Program-made: the position numbers and the translations under genes
Origin: Bacillus sp. B1-b2
Lineage (GTDB): Bacteria; Bacillota; Bacilli; Bacillales; Cytobacillaceae
Length of the DNA stretch: 64,000 nt
Assembly: GCF_009183415.1 (NCBI RefSeq)
Contig: NZ_WEHU01000011.1
Span: 96,876-160,875 of the forward strand
Direction: 5' to 3'
The notes under the pieces: model-generated
What the model was told of the DNA's origin: nothing
Databases searched by the model: none
Seen by the model: the letters and a program-made list of their open reading frames with translations, nothing else
In this document: piece after piece, positions 51,607-61,882 of the stretch
Layout of the letters: the number at the start of each line of letters is the position of its first letter
How positions within the stretch are numbered: the stretch's first letter is position 1

Positions 51607-53139
51607 ATGAACGAAAAACAACGATTAGAGAGTCAAGCATTAACAGTAGATAAAAAACCTGAAAAAGATTATAGTCAATACTTCCAAACCGTATATAAAG
51701 CACCATCTTTAAAAGATGCAAAAAAACGTGGAAAAGAAGAAATTCGCTATGAAGCTGATTTTGCTATTTCAGAAGAATTCCGTGGACTTGGTGAAGGTCG
51801 CAAATTCTATATTCGCACATATGGCTGTCAAATGAACGAACATGATACAGAAGTAATGGCTGGTATTTTCCAAGCATTAGGCTATGAAGCAACAGACACA
51901 GTGGATGATGCGAACGTTATTTTACTTAACACTTGTGCTATTCGTGAAAATGCAGAGAATAAAGTGTTTGGGGAACTAGGGCACTTAAAACACTTGAAAA
52001 TCGAGAAACCAGATCTATTAATCGGTGTTTGTGGATGTATGTCCCAAGAAGAATCAGTAGTTAACAAGATTCTAAAAACCTACACACAAGTTGATATGAT
52101 TTTCGGTACACATAATATTCACCGATTACCTAATATCCTTCAAGAAGCATACATGTCTAAAGAAATGGTCGTAGAAGTATGGTCTAAAGAAGGAGATGTC
52201 ATTGAAAACCTTCCTAAAGTACGTAATGGGCAAATTAAAGCATGGGTTAACATTATGTATGGTTGTGATAAATTCTGTACATATTGTATCGTTCCTTACA
52301 CTCGTGGAAAAGAACGTAGTCGTCGTCCAGAGGATATTATTCAGGAAGTACGCCAATTAGCTGCTCAAGGTTATAAGGAAATTACTTTACTTGGTCAAAA
52401 TGTTAACGCATATGGGAAGGATTTCACAGACATTACTTACCGTCTAGGCGATCTAATGGAAGAGATTAGCAAGATTGATATTCCTCGTATCCGTTTTACA
52501 ACAAGTCACCCAAGAGATTTTGATGACCATTTAATTCAAGTATTAAGTAAAGGCGGAAATCTTGTAGAGCATATTCATTTACCAGTTCAATCTGGTTCAA
52601 CAGATGTATTAAAAATTATGGCTCGTAAATATACAAGAGAGCAGTATTTAGAATTAGTAAGAAAAATGAAGGCTGCTATACCAAACTTAACGTTAACAAC
52701 AGATATTATTGTTGGTTACCCAAATGAAACAGATGAGCAATTTGAAGAAACCATGTCTCTTTATAAAGAAGTTGGTTTTGAAGCTGCATATACGTTCATT
52801 TATTCTCCAAGAGAAGGTACACCAGCGGCAAAAATGATAGATAACGTACCAATGGAAGTGAAAAAAGAGCGTCTACAACGCTTAAATGCACTTGTGAATG
52901 AAATGTCAGCACAATCCATGAAGAGCTATGAGAATCAAGTGGTAGAGGTATTAGTCGAAGGGGAAAGTAAGAATAACCCAGACGTACTTGCTGGATATAC
53001 ACGTAAGAGCAAATTAGTGAACTTTGTTGGACCAAAATCAGCTATTGGTAAATTAGTAAAAGTGAAAATCACAGATGCTAGAACATGGTCTCTAAAAGGG
53101 GAAATGATCGAGGTACTAGAAGCTGTTGAGGCAAACTAA
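51607..53139 (+). CDS. miaB: tRNA-2-methylthio-N6-dimethylallyladenosine synthase
   Basis: 510-residue radical-SAM methylthiotransferase that adds a methylthio group to i6A37 of tRNA. It has an N-terminal UPF0004 domain with the cysteines of the auxiliary cluster ([25 protein letters not shown]). The radical-SAM motif C-x3-C-x2-C is in [10 protein letters not shown] (Cys220, 224 and 227), and a C-terminal TRAM domain runs from about 440-505. ATG 51607 follows AGAGGAGTAATGG. Its TAA overlaps the ricA ATG by one base, as in B. subtilis miaB(ymcB)-ymcA. Confidence 0.96.
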   Translation: MNEKQRLESQALTVDKKPEKDYSQYFQTVYKAPSLKDAKKRGKEEIRYEADFAISEEFRGLGEGRKFYIRTYGCQMNEHDTEVMAGIFQALGYEATDTVDDANVILLNTCAIRENAENKVFGELGHLKHLKIEKPDLLIGVCGCMSQEESVVNKILKTYTQVDMIFGTHNIHRLPNILQEAYMSKEMVVEVWSKEGDVIENLPKVRNGQIKAWVNIMYGCDKFCTYCIVPYTRGKERSRRPEDIIQEVRQLAAQGYKEITLLGQNVNAYGKDFTDITYRLGDLMEEISKIDIPRIRFTTSHPRDFDDHLIQVLSKGGNLVEHIHLPVQSGSTDVLKIMARKYTREQYLELVRKMKAAIPNLTLTTDIIVGYPNETDEQFEETMSLYKEVGFEAAYTFIYSPREGTPAAKMIDNVPMEVKKERLQRLNALVNEMSAQSMKSYENQVVEVLVEGESKNNPDVLAGYTRKSKLVNFVGPKSAIGKLVKVKITDARTWSLKGEMIEVLEAVEAN

Positions 53140-53519
53140 TGGCTAAATATAGCAAAGAAGATATTCTAGCACGAACAGAAGCCCTTGCCAAAATGATTAG
53201 TGAGACAGAGGAAGTAGAATTTTATAAACGAGCAGAACAACAAATCAACCTTAATCAAAAGGTGAATGATCGTATTGCTCAAATAAAAAAATTACAAAAA
53301 CAAGCAGTTAATTTACAGCATTATGGTAAGGTAACTGCTTGGAAAGAAACCGAAGCAAAGATAGATGAATTGCAGAGGGAAATTGATGATTTACCTATTG
53401 TGAGTGATTTTAGAGAATCACAAGAAGAAGTAAATGATCTGCTTCAAATGGTGACAAGAACCATTTCTAATAAAGTAGAACAAGACCTTCTCTCCAATGA
53501 AGAGAAGGATAATAAATAA
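53139..53519 (+). CDS. ricA: RicA (YmcA), RNase Y specificity / sporulation-biofilm factor
   Basis: 126-residue helical protein of the YlbF/YmcA family. With RicF and RicT it forms an Fe-S complex that directs RNase Y to certain transcripts and affects competence, biofilm and sporulation. The core (ILARTEALAKMISETEEVEF, EVNDLLQMVTRTISNKVEQ) aligns well with B. subtilis YmcA. The protein ends at LLSNEEKDNK and lacks the C-terminal tail with a cysteine that I recall for B. subtilis. ATG 53139 overlaps the miaB stop, so expression is coupled. A strong terminator follows. Confidence 0.9.
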   Translation: MAKYSKEDILARTEALAKMISETEEVEFYKRAEQQINLNQKVNDRIAQIKKLQKQAVNLQHYGKVTAWKETEAKIDELQREIDDLPIVSDFRESQEEVNDLLQMVTRTISNKVEQDLLSNEEKDNK

Positions 53520-53560
53520 ACGGTACTTTTAAGTATAGCGGTAAAAATACCAGTGTATAA

Positions 53561-53602
53561 AAAAGAACGGTCTGTTCCAAAGGGGGATAGACCGTTCTTT
53601 CT
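53561..53602. terminator. Bidirectional terminator between ricA and the minus-strand cluster
   Basis: AAAGAACGGTCT pairs with AGACCGTTCTTT (53562-53573 with 53589-53600); A and T runs on both sides serve the converging genes. Confidence 0.85.
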
Positions 53603-53966
53603 ATTTATTTTGGTTATTAAGGACATTGATTGCTTGTAAAAATGCTTTGCGATATTCTTGCTGCTCTTTCATGGCCGTTTGTAATGTTTGGAGAAGTGCT
53701 TTGTTTAAATATTTTGTGTCTCGATCCTTTGAGTTACTATTTTCTGTACTTTGAAGCAAAAAGGTATAGACAAGGAACAGCACAGAATAATTATCTACAT
53801 ACGTAAGGCTGACTGCACTTCCACCATTTCCACCCTCTGCATGTGTATTCACAGACGGGCCACCAGATTCTAATATCTTATCAATTAACGATTCGGGTAC
53901 TCCAAGTTCTCTTAATTTTTCAGCCGTTAAACCAGTTGTTGAGTTATCTTCAAACTTATCCATCAT
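53601..53966 (-). CDS. Uncharacterised protein (cotE-adjacent cluster, third gene)
   Basis: 121-residue soluble protein starting at one of two adjacent ATGs (53966 or 53963) after AAGGGGTGAT on the minus strand. The N-terminal half has a short helix (LTAEKLRELGVPESLIDKIL) and a Gly/Ser-rich stretch (SGGPSVNTHAEGGNGGSAVS). The C-terminal half is a Gln/Lys-rich amphipathic helical segment (about 85-118). No membrane helix is certain, although YSVLFLVYTFLL (about 60-72) is hydrophobic. I do not recognise a family. It is separated from the next gene by a nested hairpin terminator, so it is probably transcribed mainly on its own or at a reduced level. Confidence 0.6.
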   Translation of the reverse strand: MMDKFEDNSTTGLTAEKLRELGVPESLIDKILESGGPSVNTHAEGGNGGSAVSLTYVDNYSVLFLVYTFLLQSTENSNSKDRDTKYLNKALLQTLQTAMKEQQEYRKAFLQAINVLNNQNK

Positions 53967-53989
53967 ATCACCCCTTACTTTTTTATGTA

Positions 53990-54028
53990 AAAAAGGGCAT
54001 GCATTCACCTAAGTGAAGCTGCCCTTTA
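53990..54028 (-). terminator. Nested hairpin terminator inside the minus-strand cluster
   Basis: Read on the minus strand: AAAGGGCA/TGCCCTTT outer stem and TTCAC/GTGAA inner stem with loop TTAG, then a T6 tail. Confidence 0.75.
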
Positions 54029-54062
54029 TCCTATGCTACATGAATGAATAGTGTGAGAAGAA

Positions 54063-54371
54063 TTAACCTTCGTTGATCATTTCAGGAGTGTTTCCGTTAT
54101 AAGAGCTTGCAGTTGCATCTCCAGCGATGTTTGCATTTACTAAGATACCACCAATAAAGAAGTTCAATAAGTTTACACCTACAGCAGCACCACCAGCAGC
54201 ACCAGCAGCAGAGAATTGGTTAGCAAGGTTACCATTACCTTGAGTTGCATTAGTGAATCCGCGTAGTTCTGTGCCTTTGTTTCCTATTGCTTTGCTTTTA
54301 GAATTAGTTACATCATCTGTACCTAAAACAGAACCATTCCCTCTTTTACAATCAAATGTGTTAGATAACAT
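54063..54371 (-). CDS. Uncharacterised Gly/Ala-rich protein (cotE-adjacent cluster, second gene)
   Basis: 102-residue protein with a very strong ribosome-binding site (GAAAGGAGGTG) before its ATG at 54369-54371. The N-terminal half is polar (MLSNTFDCKRGNGSVLGTDD, GNKGTELRGF). The middle (about 52-82) is a glycine/alanine-rich hydrophobic stretch (FSAAGAAGGAAVGVNLLNFF) followed by GGILVNANIAG. A single cysteine (Cys8) is near the start. It lacks a classic signal peptide. It could be a spore-surface or bacteriocin-like small protein, but I recognise no family. Confidence 0.6.
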   Translation of the reverse strand: MLSNTFDCKRGNGSVLGTDDVTNSKSKAIGNKGTELRGFTNATQGNGNLANQFSAAGAAGGAAVGVNLLNFFIGGILVNANIAGDATASSYNGNTPEMINEG

Positions 54372-54405
54372 ATGATTTCACCTCCTTTCAAGGATATTTA
54401 AAGAC

Positions 54406-54807
54406 TTATTTCTTAATAAAATCAGAAAGGTTAAGCGTAAAGAGAGGCTTACCATTTACATTTAATTTAATATTCCCATCATCATTTGAAGCATCGATTA
54501 CAGGTAGTTTTTCTTGTAACTTACTAAGTGTCTCTTCATTTACATATTCCTTAAAGGAATCTACGTTTACATGTGGCATAATTCTCTCTTTAATGGAATC
54601 CAAATTAATATCGGAAGGTATTTTCTCTTTTAGTGCTTCAACACCTGTAGTGTTTTTAGCAATTTTATTTACTATTCCACCCATTTCAGATGTCATTTTG
54701 TTGAAGAATTCTTTCGCTAATTGTGCACCTTCTTCAGCAGAAACATCTTTTCCATTTACATTAATTTTAAAATCTGTATTATCGTTTTTATTAAATAACC
54801 CTGCCAA
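54406..54807 (-). CDS. Uncharacterised small protein (cotE-adjacent cluster, first gene)
   Basis: 133-residue charged protein. I take TTG 54807 as the start (MAGLFNKNDNTDFKINVNGK), preceded by GGGGGTGAGGG; GTG 54816 is an alternative. Two similar short beta segments at either end, FKINVNGKDV and IKLNVNGKPL, flank a helical middle with DINLDSIKERI and VNVDSFKEYV, suggesting internal duplication. There is no membrane segment. I recognise no family. It heads the minus-strand cluster of three; a short palindrome CTGTA-CTA-TACAG lies just upstream in its likely promoter. Confidence 0.6.
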   Translation of the reverse strand: MAGLFNKNDNTDFKINVNGKDVSAEEGAQLAKEFFNKMTSEMGGIVNKIAKNTTGVEALKEKIPSDINLDSIKERIMPHVNVDSFKEYVNEETLSKLQEKLPVIDASNDDGNIKLNVNGKPLFTLNLSDFIKK

Positions 54808-54873
54808 CTCCCTCACCCCCTTCTGTATAGTACAGTATATAGAAAAGGAAACAAGCTGTATCCGCGAATGCAT

Positions 54874-55120
54874 TGATTAAAACGCGTATTTTTTAGTGAA
54901 AGTGTTTGAAAGCTTATGTAATCAAGGGTGATCTTATAGAAGAAAGTAAAAAAAGCGGTTCTCTTCTTTAGAAATTAATGGATTAGTCTAGAAAAATCGT
55001 CTCAATCGGCACACTTACCCATTTCATTCATACAATGAAGTAGGTTTAAGCATTACTTATAGTCTTTAAAAATTAACGCACACTAGACTCCTATCCCGCA
55101 TAGGATGAAATGAAAATGAA
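54874..55120. other. Divergent promoter region of cotE and the minus-strand cluster
   Basis: About 250 bp. CATACAAT at 55029-55036 matches the sigma-E -10 consensus on the plus strand, as expected for cotE, but no good sigma-E -35 is visible 14 bp upstream. Confidence 0.45.
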
Positions 55121-55140
55121 TGAGGAGGTTTCGCTCGAAA

Positions 55141-55692
55141 ATGGGAGAATATAGAGAGATTATTACCAAGGCAGTCGTAGCGAAAGGACGCAAGTTTACA
55201 AAATCCAATCATACGATTTGCCCAGATAACAGCCCTTCAAGTATTTTGGGCTGCTGGATTATCAACCATACGTATGAAGCAGAAAAGGTTGGTAAAACAG
55301 TAGAAATTTGTGGATATTATGATATCAACGTTTGGTATTCTTATAATGACAATACACAAACGGAAGTAGTAACAGAGCGCGTAAAGTATACAGATGTGGT
55401 GAAATTAAAGTATCGTGATCCAGATTGCTTAGAAGACCATGATGTAATTGCTCGCGTATTACAACAGCCGAACTGCATTGAAGCTGTTATTTCTCCAAAT
55501 GGCAACAAAATTATTGTTCATGTAGAGAGAGAATTCATTGTAGAAGTAATTGGAGAAACAAAAATTTGTGTAGAAGTTTGCACAGACCATTGTGGAAAAG
55601 ACGATGATGATGCATGGTTTGAAGATGAGGTAGAAGACGAAGAATTTGAAGAATTAAATCCAGATTTTCTAGTAGGCGGAGAAGAAGAGTAA
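55141..55692 (+). CDS. cotE: Outer spore coat morphogenetic protein CotE
   Basis: 183-residue CotE, the organiser of the outer spore coat (and exosporium attachment in some species). The core ([60 protein letters not shown]) is close to B. subtilis CotE. The acidic C-terminal tail ends in [11 protein letters not shown]. Five to six cysteines (for example ICPD, ILGCW, EVCTDHC) are more than in B. subtilis, where this region is almost Cys-free as I recall. GAGGAGG (55121-55127) is 13 bases from ATG 55141, a long spacing; ATG 55120 overlaps that site. Followed by a terminator. Confidence 0.95.
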   Translation: MGEYREIITKAVVAKGRKFTKSNHTICPDNSPSSILGCWIINHTYEAEKVGKTVEICGYYDINVWYSYNDNTQTEVVTERVKYTDVVKLKYRDPDCLEDHDVIARVLQQPNCIEAVISPNGNKIIVHVEREFIVEVIGETKICVEVCTDHCGKDDDDAWFEDEVEDEEFEELNPDFLVGGEEE

Positions 55693-55722
55693 GGCTAGGA
55701 GCTTTTCCTAGTCTTTTTTCTT
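55692..55722 (+). terminator. Terminator after cotE
   Basis: GGCTAGGA/TCCTAGTC stem around GCTT, then T6C. Confidence 0.8.
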
Positions 55723-55899
55723 TTGTTGTTAAACAGTATTACTGCTTTATGCGCGAAAACACTTTTTCTATTCGTGAAAAACTTCCATTAATTCGCGAAT
55801 CTTCTTTTTAAAGTTCCCAAATCCCTCCACTGAAAATATGCCTCTCTTTATGGTATAATACTAGCATAATAGACATGAACTGGAGCTTTGGAGGAAGTT

Positions 55900-58506
55900 A
55901 TGACAACATATACCCCGATGATACAACAATACTTACAGGTAAAGGCAGATTATCAGGATGCCTTTTTATTTTTTCGTTTAGGAGATTTTTATGAAATGTT
56001 CTTTGATGACGCGATTAAAGCGTCACAGGAGCTGGAGATTACGTTAACAAGCAGAGATGGTGGAAGCAAAGATCGTATTCCAATGTGCGGAGTACCTCAT
56101 CATGCAGCACCTAACTATATTGAGCAATTAGTAGAAAGAGGCTATAAGGTTGCTATTTGTGAGCAAACAGAAGATCCGAAGCAAGCAAAAGGTGTAGTAA
56201 GACGAGAAGTTGTTCAACTTATCACACCAGGTACGATGATGGAAGGAAAGAATTTATCTGATAAGGAAAATAACTATATAGCGACAATCTCAGCTTTTTT
56301 TAATGAGAAATTTGGCTTCGCTTATACAGATCTTTCCACTGGAGAAAGCAAAGCAACTATCTTAAGTGGGATAGAGGCAGTGCTGAATGAATTATCTACT
56401 TCAGGTGCAAAAGAGGTAGTAATAGCAAGTGATTTTCCAGAAGATTTCCGTAGAAGGCTACAAGAACGAAACACAGTGACATTATCTATTGAAAATGAAG
56501 TAACATCTATCCAGCCATCTTTGTTACAGGATATTCAAGACGAATCGATAGAGAAAACTGTTTCCCGTTTATTTCAATATCTTCACCGTACACAAAAGAG
56601 AAGTCTTGATCACCTGCAGCCAGTTTCTGTATATGTAATGGATCAATTTATGAAGATTGATTACCATTCCAAAAGAAACCTAGAGCTAACAGAGACTATC
56701 CGTTCTAAAGGAAAAAAAGGTTCTTTACTATGGCTGTTAGATGAAACGAAAACAGCGATGGGGGGACGGCTTTTAAAGCAATGGATTGATCGTCCATTAT
56801 TAAATAAAGAAGAAATTCAATACCGCCAAAATCTAGTAGAAACCATGATTGGTCACTACTTTGAAAGACAAGATTTAAGAGAAAAGTTAAAAGAAGTGTA
56901 TGATTTAGAAAGACTAGCAGGAAGAGTTGCTTTTGGGAATGTAAATGCTAGAGATTTAGTGCAGTTAAAAAAATCACTACAGCAAGTACCGATCATACAG
57001 CAAATCGTTGTAGAGCTTGGTTCAGAAGAAGCAAGTAATCTTGCTAATCAGCTAGATCCTTGTGAAGATATCACTGATTTATTAGAATCATCCATTGTGG
57101 AGAATCCACCATTATCCATCAAAGAAGGAAATATCATCTTAGATGGATATCATCAAGAATTAGATAGCTACAGAGATGCGAGCCGAAACGGGAAAACATG
57201 GATTGCTCAATTAGAAAGACAGGAACGCGAGAAAACAGGCATTAAATCATTGAAAATAGGCTATAACCGTATATTTGGTTATTATATTGAAGTAACGAGA
57301 GCAAATGTGCATTTATTACAAGAGGGTCAATATGAGCGTAAACAAACCCTAGCCAATGCAGAACGCTATATAACTCCAGAACTAAAAGAAAAAGAGGGTC
57401 TTATATTACAGGCAGAAGAGAAAATGGTAGAACTAGAATATGAGATTTTCACTAACATTCGTGAAACAGTCAAAGAGTATATTCCAAGACTACAACGTTT
57501 GGCAAGAACGGTAAGTATGCTAGATGTTTTACAATGCTTTGCCACTATTAGTGAAGACCGTCATTATGTGAAACCTTCATTCTCTTCAGATAGAAATCTT
57601 TCTATCACTAATGGTCGTCATCCAGTAGTAGAAAAGGTCATGAACTCACAAAGCTATGTAGCAAATGATTGTACGATGCATAAAGAAAGAGAATTACTGC
57701 TCATTACAGGACCAAATATGTCAGGTAAAAGTACGTATATGCGTCAAGTTGCTTTAACTAGCATTCTTGCTCAGATAGGCTGTTTCGTTCCAGCAGAAAA
57801 AGCAGTGCTGCCACTATTTGACCAAGTTTTCACCAGAATAGGAGCTGCAGATGATCTTATTTCAGGCCAGAGTACTTTTATGGTGGAAATGTTGGAAGCA
57901 AGAAATGCCCTTCTTCACGCAACAAATAATAGCTTAATATTATTTGATGAAATAGGAAGAGGGACAAGCACCTATGATGGAATGGCACTTGCTCAAGCCA
58001 TTATTGAATATATTCATCATGAAGTAGGCGCAAAAACATTATTTTCCACTCACTATCATGAACTTACTGTATTAGCACAAGAATTACCATCCCTTAGCAA
58101 TGTGCATGTAAGTGCAATGGAACAAAACGGGAAAGTAGTTTTCCTTCATAAGATTAAAGAAGGAGCAGCTGATAAAAGCTATGGAATTCATGTTGCACAG
58201 CTAGCAGAACTTCCAGAAGCATTAATTGAGCGTGCACAAGAACTACTCGCAAGCCTTGAACAAACAGAGACGTATACGAAAGAAGTGTCTGTGGTAAAAG
58301 AGACTGTTCAAGTAGAAGACAAAAAAGAAGAAGCTCAATTATCTTTCTTCGACTCTCAAGCAGAAGAGAAAAAGCAGGTTAAGACGACAAATTCAAAAGA
58401 GAAGCAAATTGTAAGTAAGCTAAAATCTTTAGATATATTAGAAATGACACCTATGCAAGCAATGAATATACTGTATGATTTGCAAAAAAAGGTGAGAAAC
58501 GATTAA
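55900..58506 (+). CDS. mutS: DNA mismatch repair protein MutS
   Basis: 868-residue MutS that recognises mismatches. Domain I carries the wedge motif [10 protein letters not shown] (Phe-x-Glu). The core and lever helices run about 250-560. The ATPase has Walker [10 protein letters not shown] at 604-612, the [18 protein letters not shown] signature, and Walker [18 protein letters not shown] flexible C-terminus includes QLSFF, which fits a sliding-clamp-binding motif. ATG 55900 follows GGAGG at 55889-55893; the TTG at 55888 overlaps that site. It is 15 bp upstream of mutL, so they form an operon. B. subtilis has the same cotE-mutS-mutL order. Confidence 0.97.
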   Translation: MTTYTPMIQQYLQVKADYQDAFLFFRLGDFYEMFFDDAIKASQELEITLTSRDGGSKDRIPMCGVPHHAAPNYIEQLVERGYKVAICEQTEDPKQAKGVVRREVVQLITPGTMMEGKNLSDKENNYIATISAFFNEKFGFAYTDLSTGESKATILSGIEAVLNELSTSGAKEVVIASDFPEDFRRRLQERNTVTLSIENEVTSIQPSLLQDIQDESIEKTVSRLFQYLHRTQKRSLDHLQPVSVYVMDQFMKIDYHSKRNLELTETIRSKGKKGSLLWLLDETKTAMGGRLLKQWIDRPLLNKEEIQYRQNLVETMIGHYFERQDLREKLKEVYDLERLAGRVAFGNVNARDLVQLKKSLQQVPIIQQIVVELGSEEASNLANQLDPCEDITDLLESSIVENPPLSIKEGNIILDGYHQELDSYRDASRNGKTWIAQLERQEREKTGIKSLKIGYNRIFGYYIEVTRANVHLLQEGQYERKQTLANAERYITPELKEKEGLILQAEEKMVELEYEIFTNIRETVKEYIPRLQRLARTVSMLDVLQCFATISEDRHYVKPSFSSDRNLSITNGRHPVVEKVMNSQSYVANDCTMHKERELLLITGPNMSGKSTYMRQVALTSILAQIGCFVPAEKAVLPLFDQVFTRIGAADDLISGQSTFMVEMLEARNALLHATNNSLILFDEIGRGTSTYDGMALAQAIIEYIHHEVGAKTLFSTHYHELTVLAQELPSLSNVHVSAMEQNGKVVFLHKIKEGAADKSYGIHVAQLAELPEALIERAQELLASLEQTETYTKEVSVVKETVQVEDKKEEAQLSFFDSQAEEKKQVKTTNSKEKQIVSKLKSLDILEMTPMQAMNILYDLQKKVRND

Positions 58507-58521
58507 GAAAGAGGGATAAAA

Positions 58522-60402
58522 ATGGCAAGAATAATTCAACTAGATGATGCACTATCAAATAAAATTGCTGCAGGTGAAGTAGTTGAAAGGCCAGCCTCTG
58601 TTGTCAAAGAATTAGTAGAAAATAGCATAGATGCAAAAAGTACTTCCATAGAAATCTTTATTGAAGAGGCAGGATTACAAAGTATTCGCATACTAGATAA
58701 TGGCCAAGGAATTGATGAAGAAGATGTGTTAACCGCTTTTTCCAGACATGCAACAAGCAAAATTAAAGACGAAAACGATCTTTTTCGCATAAGAACATTG
58801 GGATTCAGGGGCGAAGCTTTACCAAGTATCGCTTCTGTTTCTCAAGTCACCCTAACTACATCAACGGGTGAAAAAGGGGTAATGGTAGAGCTTGAAGGTG
58901 GTCATCTTGTGAAACAAGAGGGAGCATCAAGCAGACGAGGAACGGAGATTATTGTTCGTGATTTATTTTTTAATACACCTGCACGTTTAAAATACATGAA
59001 ATCCATTCATACAGAGCTTGGGAACATAACGGATATTGTTAATCGTCTTGCCCTTGCTCATCCTGAAGTTAGCTTTCGCCTAGTGCACAATGATAGAAAG
59101 CTTCTTCATACAAATGGAAATGGAGATGTAAGACAAGTTCTCGCAAGTATTTATGGCTTGGCCATTGCGAAGAAAATGATTCCGATCCAAGCAAGTTCTC
59201 TTGATTTCACTGTCACAGGTTATCTTGCATTACCAGAGATAACAAGAGCATCTAGAAACTATATATCTACGATGATAAATGGCCGTTTTATTAAAAATTA
59301 CTCCTTGGTTCGCAGTATTCAAGATGGTTATCATACGTTACTTCCAATTGGCCGATATCCAATCGTTTTATTAAATGTAGAAATGGATCCCATTTTAGTC
59401 GATGTCAATGTTCATCCATCAAAAATGGAAGTTCGCTTTAGTAAAGAACAAGAGTTGCATGAATTAGTAAGCAATGCCATTAAAGCAGCTTTTAAAAAGA
59501 AAGAATTAATTCCAGCAGGACTCATTCGGGAGAAGAAGCCTGTGCCAAAAGAAGAGCAAGCGAGTTTTAGTTTTGATACAGTAAGAGAACCTTCTATTCC
59601 AGTATCTGTTCCATCTTTTGATACCACTTTTTCTCTTCCAAAAGAAGAAGGGAGGGAAACTTGGGATGAGCCTATAGTGGAAGAAAGGGAACAAACATTT
59701 GCGATAGAAGAAAAAGAGGAGTTTCAGCTACCTATTTTTCAAGTAAATCCTCCTTCACCACCAGTTATGGAAGAAGAGGAATGGGAAGAAGTCGAAGTGG
59801 CAGAGGTAGTAGAGGGATCAAGAGTACCACCACTCTATCCAATAGGACAAATGCACGGAACGTATATTTTTGCCCAAAATGAAAAAGGATTATATATCAT
59901 TGATCAGCATGCTGCTCAAGAACGTATTAAGTATGAGTTTTATCGAGAAAAAGTAGGAGAAGTGCATAAAGAGCTCCAAGAAATGCTTCTTCCTCTAACA
60001 CTCGATTATTCTTTAGACGAATGGATGAAAATTGAAGAAAATAAAGTAGAATTAGAGAAAGTGGGCGTATTTCTTGAGCCCTTTGGTCAACAAAGCTACT
60101 TAGTGCGATCCCATCCACAATGGTTTCCAAAAGGAGAAGAGAAGGAAACAATTGAAGATATGATTGAACAAGTGTTGACCATGAAAAAAGTGGATATCAA
60201 GAAACTGCGTGAAGAAGCAGCCATCATGATGAGCTGTAAAGGATCGATTAAGGCTAACCGTCATTTGCGCAATGATGAGATTCAGAGTTTACTAGATGAG
60301 CTACGTCATTCGTCCGATCCGTTTACGTGTCCACATGGAAGACCGATTATTGTGCAGTATTCTACTTATGAGATGGAGAAGATGTTTAAGCGTGTGATGT
60401 AG
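58522..60402 (+). CDS. mutL: DNA mismatch repair endonuclease MutL
   Basis: 626-residue MutL. The N-terminal GHKL ATPase (about 1-330) shows [16 protein letters not shown] and [13 protein letters not shown] variable acidic linker (about 340-440) follows, then the endonuclease domain with the metal motif [12 protein letters not shown] at about 461-472, [12 protein letters not shown] and CPHGRP. It nicks the daughter strand when activated by MutS and the sliding clamp, as in bacteria without MutH. GAAAGAGGGA precedes ATG 58522. It is complete and followed by a short terminator. Confidence 0.97.
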   Translation: MARIIQLDDALSNKIAAGEVVERPASVVKELVENSIDAKSTSIEIFIEEAGLQSIRILDNGQGIDEEDVLTAFSRHATSKIKDENDLFRIRTLGFRGEALPSIASVSQVTLTTSTGEKGVMVELEGGHLVKQEGASSRRGTEIIVRDLFFNTPARLKYMKSIHTELGNITDIVNRLALAHPEVSFRLVHNDRKLLHTNGNGDVRQVLASIYGLAIAKKMIPIQASSLDFTVTGYLALPEITRASRNYISTMINGRFIKNYSLVRSIQDGYHTLLPIGRYPIVLLNVEMDPILVDVNVHPSKMEVRFSKEQELHELVSNAIKAAFKKKELIPAGLIREKKPVPKEEQASFSFDTVREPSIPVSVPSFDTTFSLPKEEGRETWDEPIVEEREQTFAIEEKEEFQLPIFQVNPPSPPVMEEEEWEEVEVAEVVEGSRVPPLYPIGQMHGTYIFAQNEKGLYIIDQHAAQERIKYEFYREKVGEVHKELQEMLLPLTLDYSLDEWMKIEENKVELEKVGVFLEPFGQQSYLVRSHPQWFPKGEEKETIEDMIEQVLTMKKVDIKKLREEAAIMMSCKGSIKANRHLRNDEIQSLLDELRHSSDPFTCPHGRPIIVQYSTYEMEKMFKRVM

Positions 60403-60416
60403 AGAATTTGTAGAAG

Positions 60417-60445
60417 AAACTCTTATTAATTAAGGGTTTTTTGTT
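60417..60445 (+). terminator. Terminator after mutL
   Basis: AACTCTTA/TAAGGGTT short stem with one G-T pair, loop TTAAT, T6 tail. Confidence 0.6.
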
Positions 60446-60591
60446 TTGGATTTATTTAATTTGACCAAACACTCTTCCCCTCTGTTAAAAATTATTCTAT
60501 ATTTAGATAAATCAGAGTTTTCGTGATGCGTAGTAGTATACCAACTCTGGGAGCAATAAATACTTAACTATAGAAAAGGAGATTAAAGTCT

Positions 60592-61392
60592 ATGAAAATT
60601 TGGAATGATGAGTGGGAAAGTAGCTATACTTTAAAGAAGTTAACTGATGAAGATATAAATCTTGCAGAAAAACATTTTAATGTAAAACTTCCACAAGCGT
60701 ATATAGATCTATTAAAGAAAAAGAATGGAGGAGATTTACTTTATAATGCATTGCCCATTTCTCTTAATCGTTGGGAAGATGATGATCATATCCTAATAGA
60801 TCATTTATTAGGTATTAAAAAGAAGGAAGGAATAATGGAAACGGATTATTACGTTAAAGAATGGGAGATTAACAGAAAGAATATTATTTTGCTAAGTGGA
60901 GATGGACATGAATGGCTAGCACTTGATTATAATAGTTCAGAAGAGCCTAAGATTATATTTATACAAACAGATGAAGATCAAATAATAACAATTTATGACT
61001 CATTTGAAATAATGCTAGAACATTTATATATTCATGAAGTGGAAGAGGATGGTGAAGTAGATGGTGTAATTACATTTACCTTGGAAGAAGTTAGAGAATT
61101 AGTAAGTAGCAAGGAAGCTGAAGATATTATAAGAGGTCTTGAAGGATATCATGATAAGATTTATGAGGAACCTGTCATGGTTGAATATCTTGATAAGATA
61201 ATAAGATTACTAGACCATAATGATTCAGAGGTAGTCGAATTTGCGGGAGAAAAAGCTTATAGAGTAATAACGGAAGGATATAATGTGCCTAGGGAATTTA
61301 TAGATAAAATAAAGTCAGTTTTTGGTCAAAGTGACAAGGAGCTATTTGAAACGTTTTTGATGTTAATCAACGATTCTTTAAACGAACAATAG
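60592..61392 (+). CDS. SMI1/KNR4 (SUKH) family protein
   Basis: 266-residue soluble acidic protein with an N-terminal SUKH/SMI1-KNR4 domain (about 15-150: LAEKHFNVKLPQAYIDLLKK, KKNGGDLL, LLSGDGHEWLALDYN). A helical C-terminal half (about 160-266) is seen in several Bacillus relatives. SUKH proteins are often immunity proteins against contact-dependent or polymorphic toxins, but no toxin gene is next to it here, so it may be an orphan immunity gene. AAAAGGAGATTAA precedes ATG 60592. It begins the second accessory stretch after mutL. Confidence 0.8.
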   Translation: MKIWNDEWESSYTLKKLTDEDINLAEKHFNVKLPQAYIDLLKKKNGGDLLYNALPISLNRWEDDDHILIDHLLGIKKKEGIMETDYYVKEWEINRKNIILLSGDGHEWLALDYNSSEEPKIIFIQTDEDQIITIYDSFEIMLEHLYIHEVEEDGEVDGVITFTLEEVRELVSSKEAEDIIRGLEGYHDKIYEEPVMVEYLDKIIRLLDHNDSEVVEFAGEKAYRVITEGYNVPREFIDKIKSVFGQSDKELFETFLMLINDSLNEQ

Positions 61393-61543
61393 AATTCCTG
61401 TAGGAAGAAAAAAATGGAAGAACTAGTGAACCAATAGAAAATAAAAGCACAAAAACTAATACATATAAAAATAAAACAGCCCAACTTGTTTAATAAAGTG
61501 TATCCATTCTAAAGGACATTTTTTAAAAGTCTAAGCTGCCATA
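61393..61543. other. Intergenic with one arm of an inverted repeat
   Basis: ACTTGTTTAATAAA (61487-61500) is the exact inverse of TTTATTAAACAAGT (61664-61677). Nothing coding is seen in this spacer. Confidence 0.45.
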
Positions 61544-61583
61544 AAAAGATGATCTCTGTATTGAACAGGGGGTCATCTTTTTT
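61544..61583 (+). terminator. Terminator downstream of the SUKH gene
   Basis: AAAGATGATCTC/GGGGTCATCTTT stem (with G-T pair), then T6. Confidence 0.75.
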
Positions 61584-61667
61584 AAGTTCCAATGGAATAA
61601 TATATAGTATTCGTAATAAATCATATATTGTTTGATTACTTTCTTACTCTACCAGTACATAGATTTA

Positions 61668-61882
61668 TTAAACAAGTTTAATAAATAGTAACCATATAAC
61701 AACAGGGTAAAGTATACCAACCACAACGTTTCTAAAAGAATTTTTCAATAAATGATGCTGTAAGTTTTCATTTCTAAAACATACGCGTATAGCAGTAATA
61801 GGATCTAAAAAACTAAATAATCCTCATAGTGTAACTAAAATACAAGTAACTATGTATCCTAGTGTCGCTTTCTCTAACTTTA
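61668..61882 (-). pseudogene. Remnant of a small membrane-protein gene
   Basis: On the minus strand one frame reads ATLGYIVTCILVTL, stop, GLFSFLDPITAIRVCFRNEN and LKNSFRNVVVGILYPVVIWL to TAA at 61668-61670. The only interruption is TGA (plus-strand TCA 61824-61826), probably from TGG. No start codon with ribosome-binding site precedes it. The two hydrophobic segments and clean frame suggest a decayed membrane protein directly after the 89-residue gene. I do not recognise the family. Confidence 0.45.
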
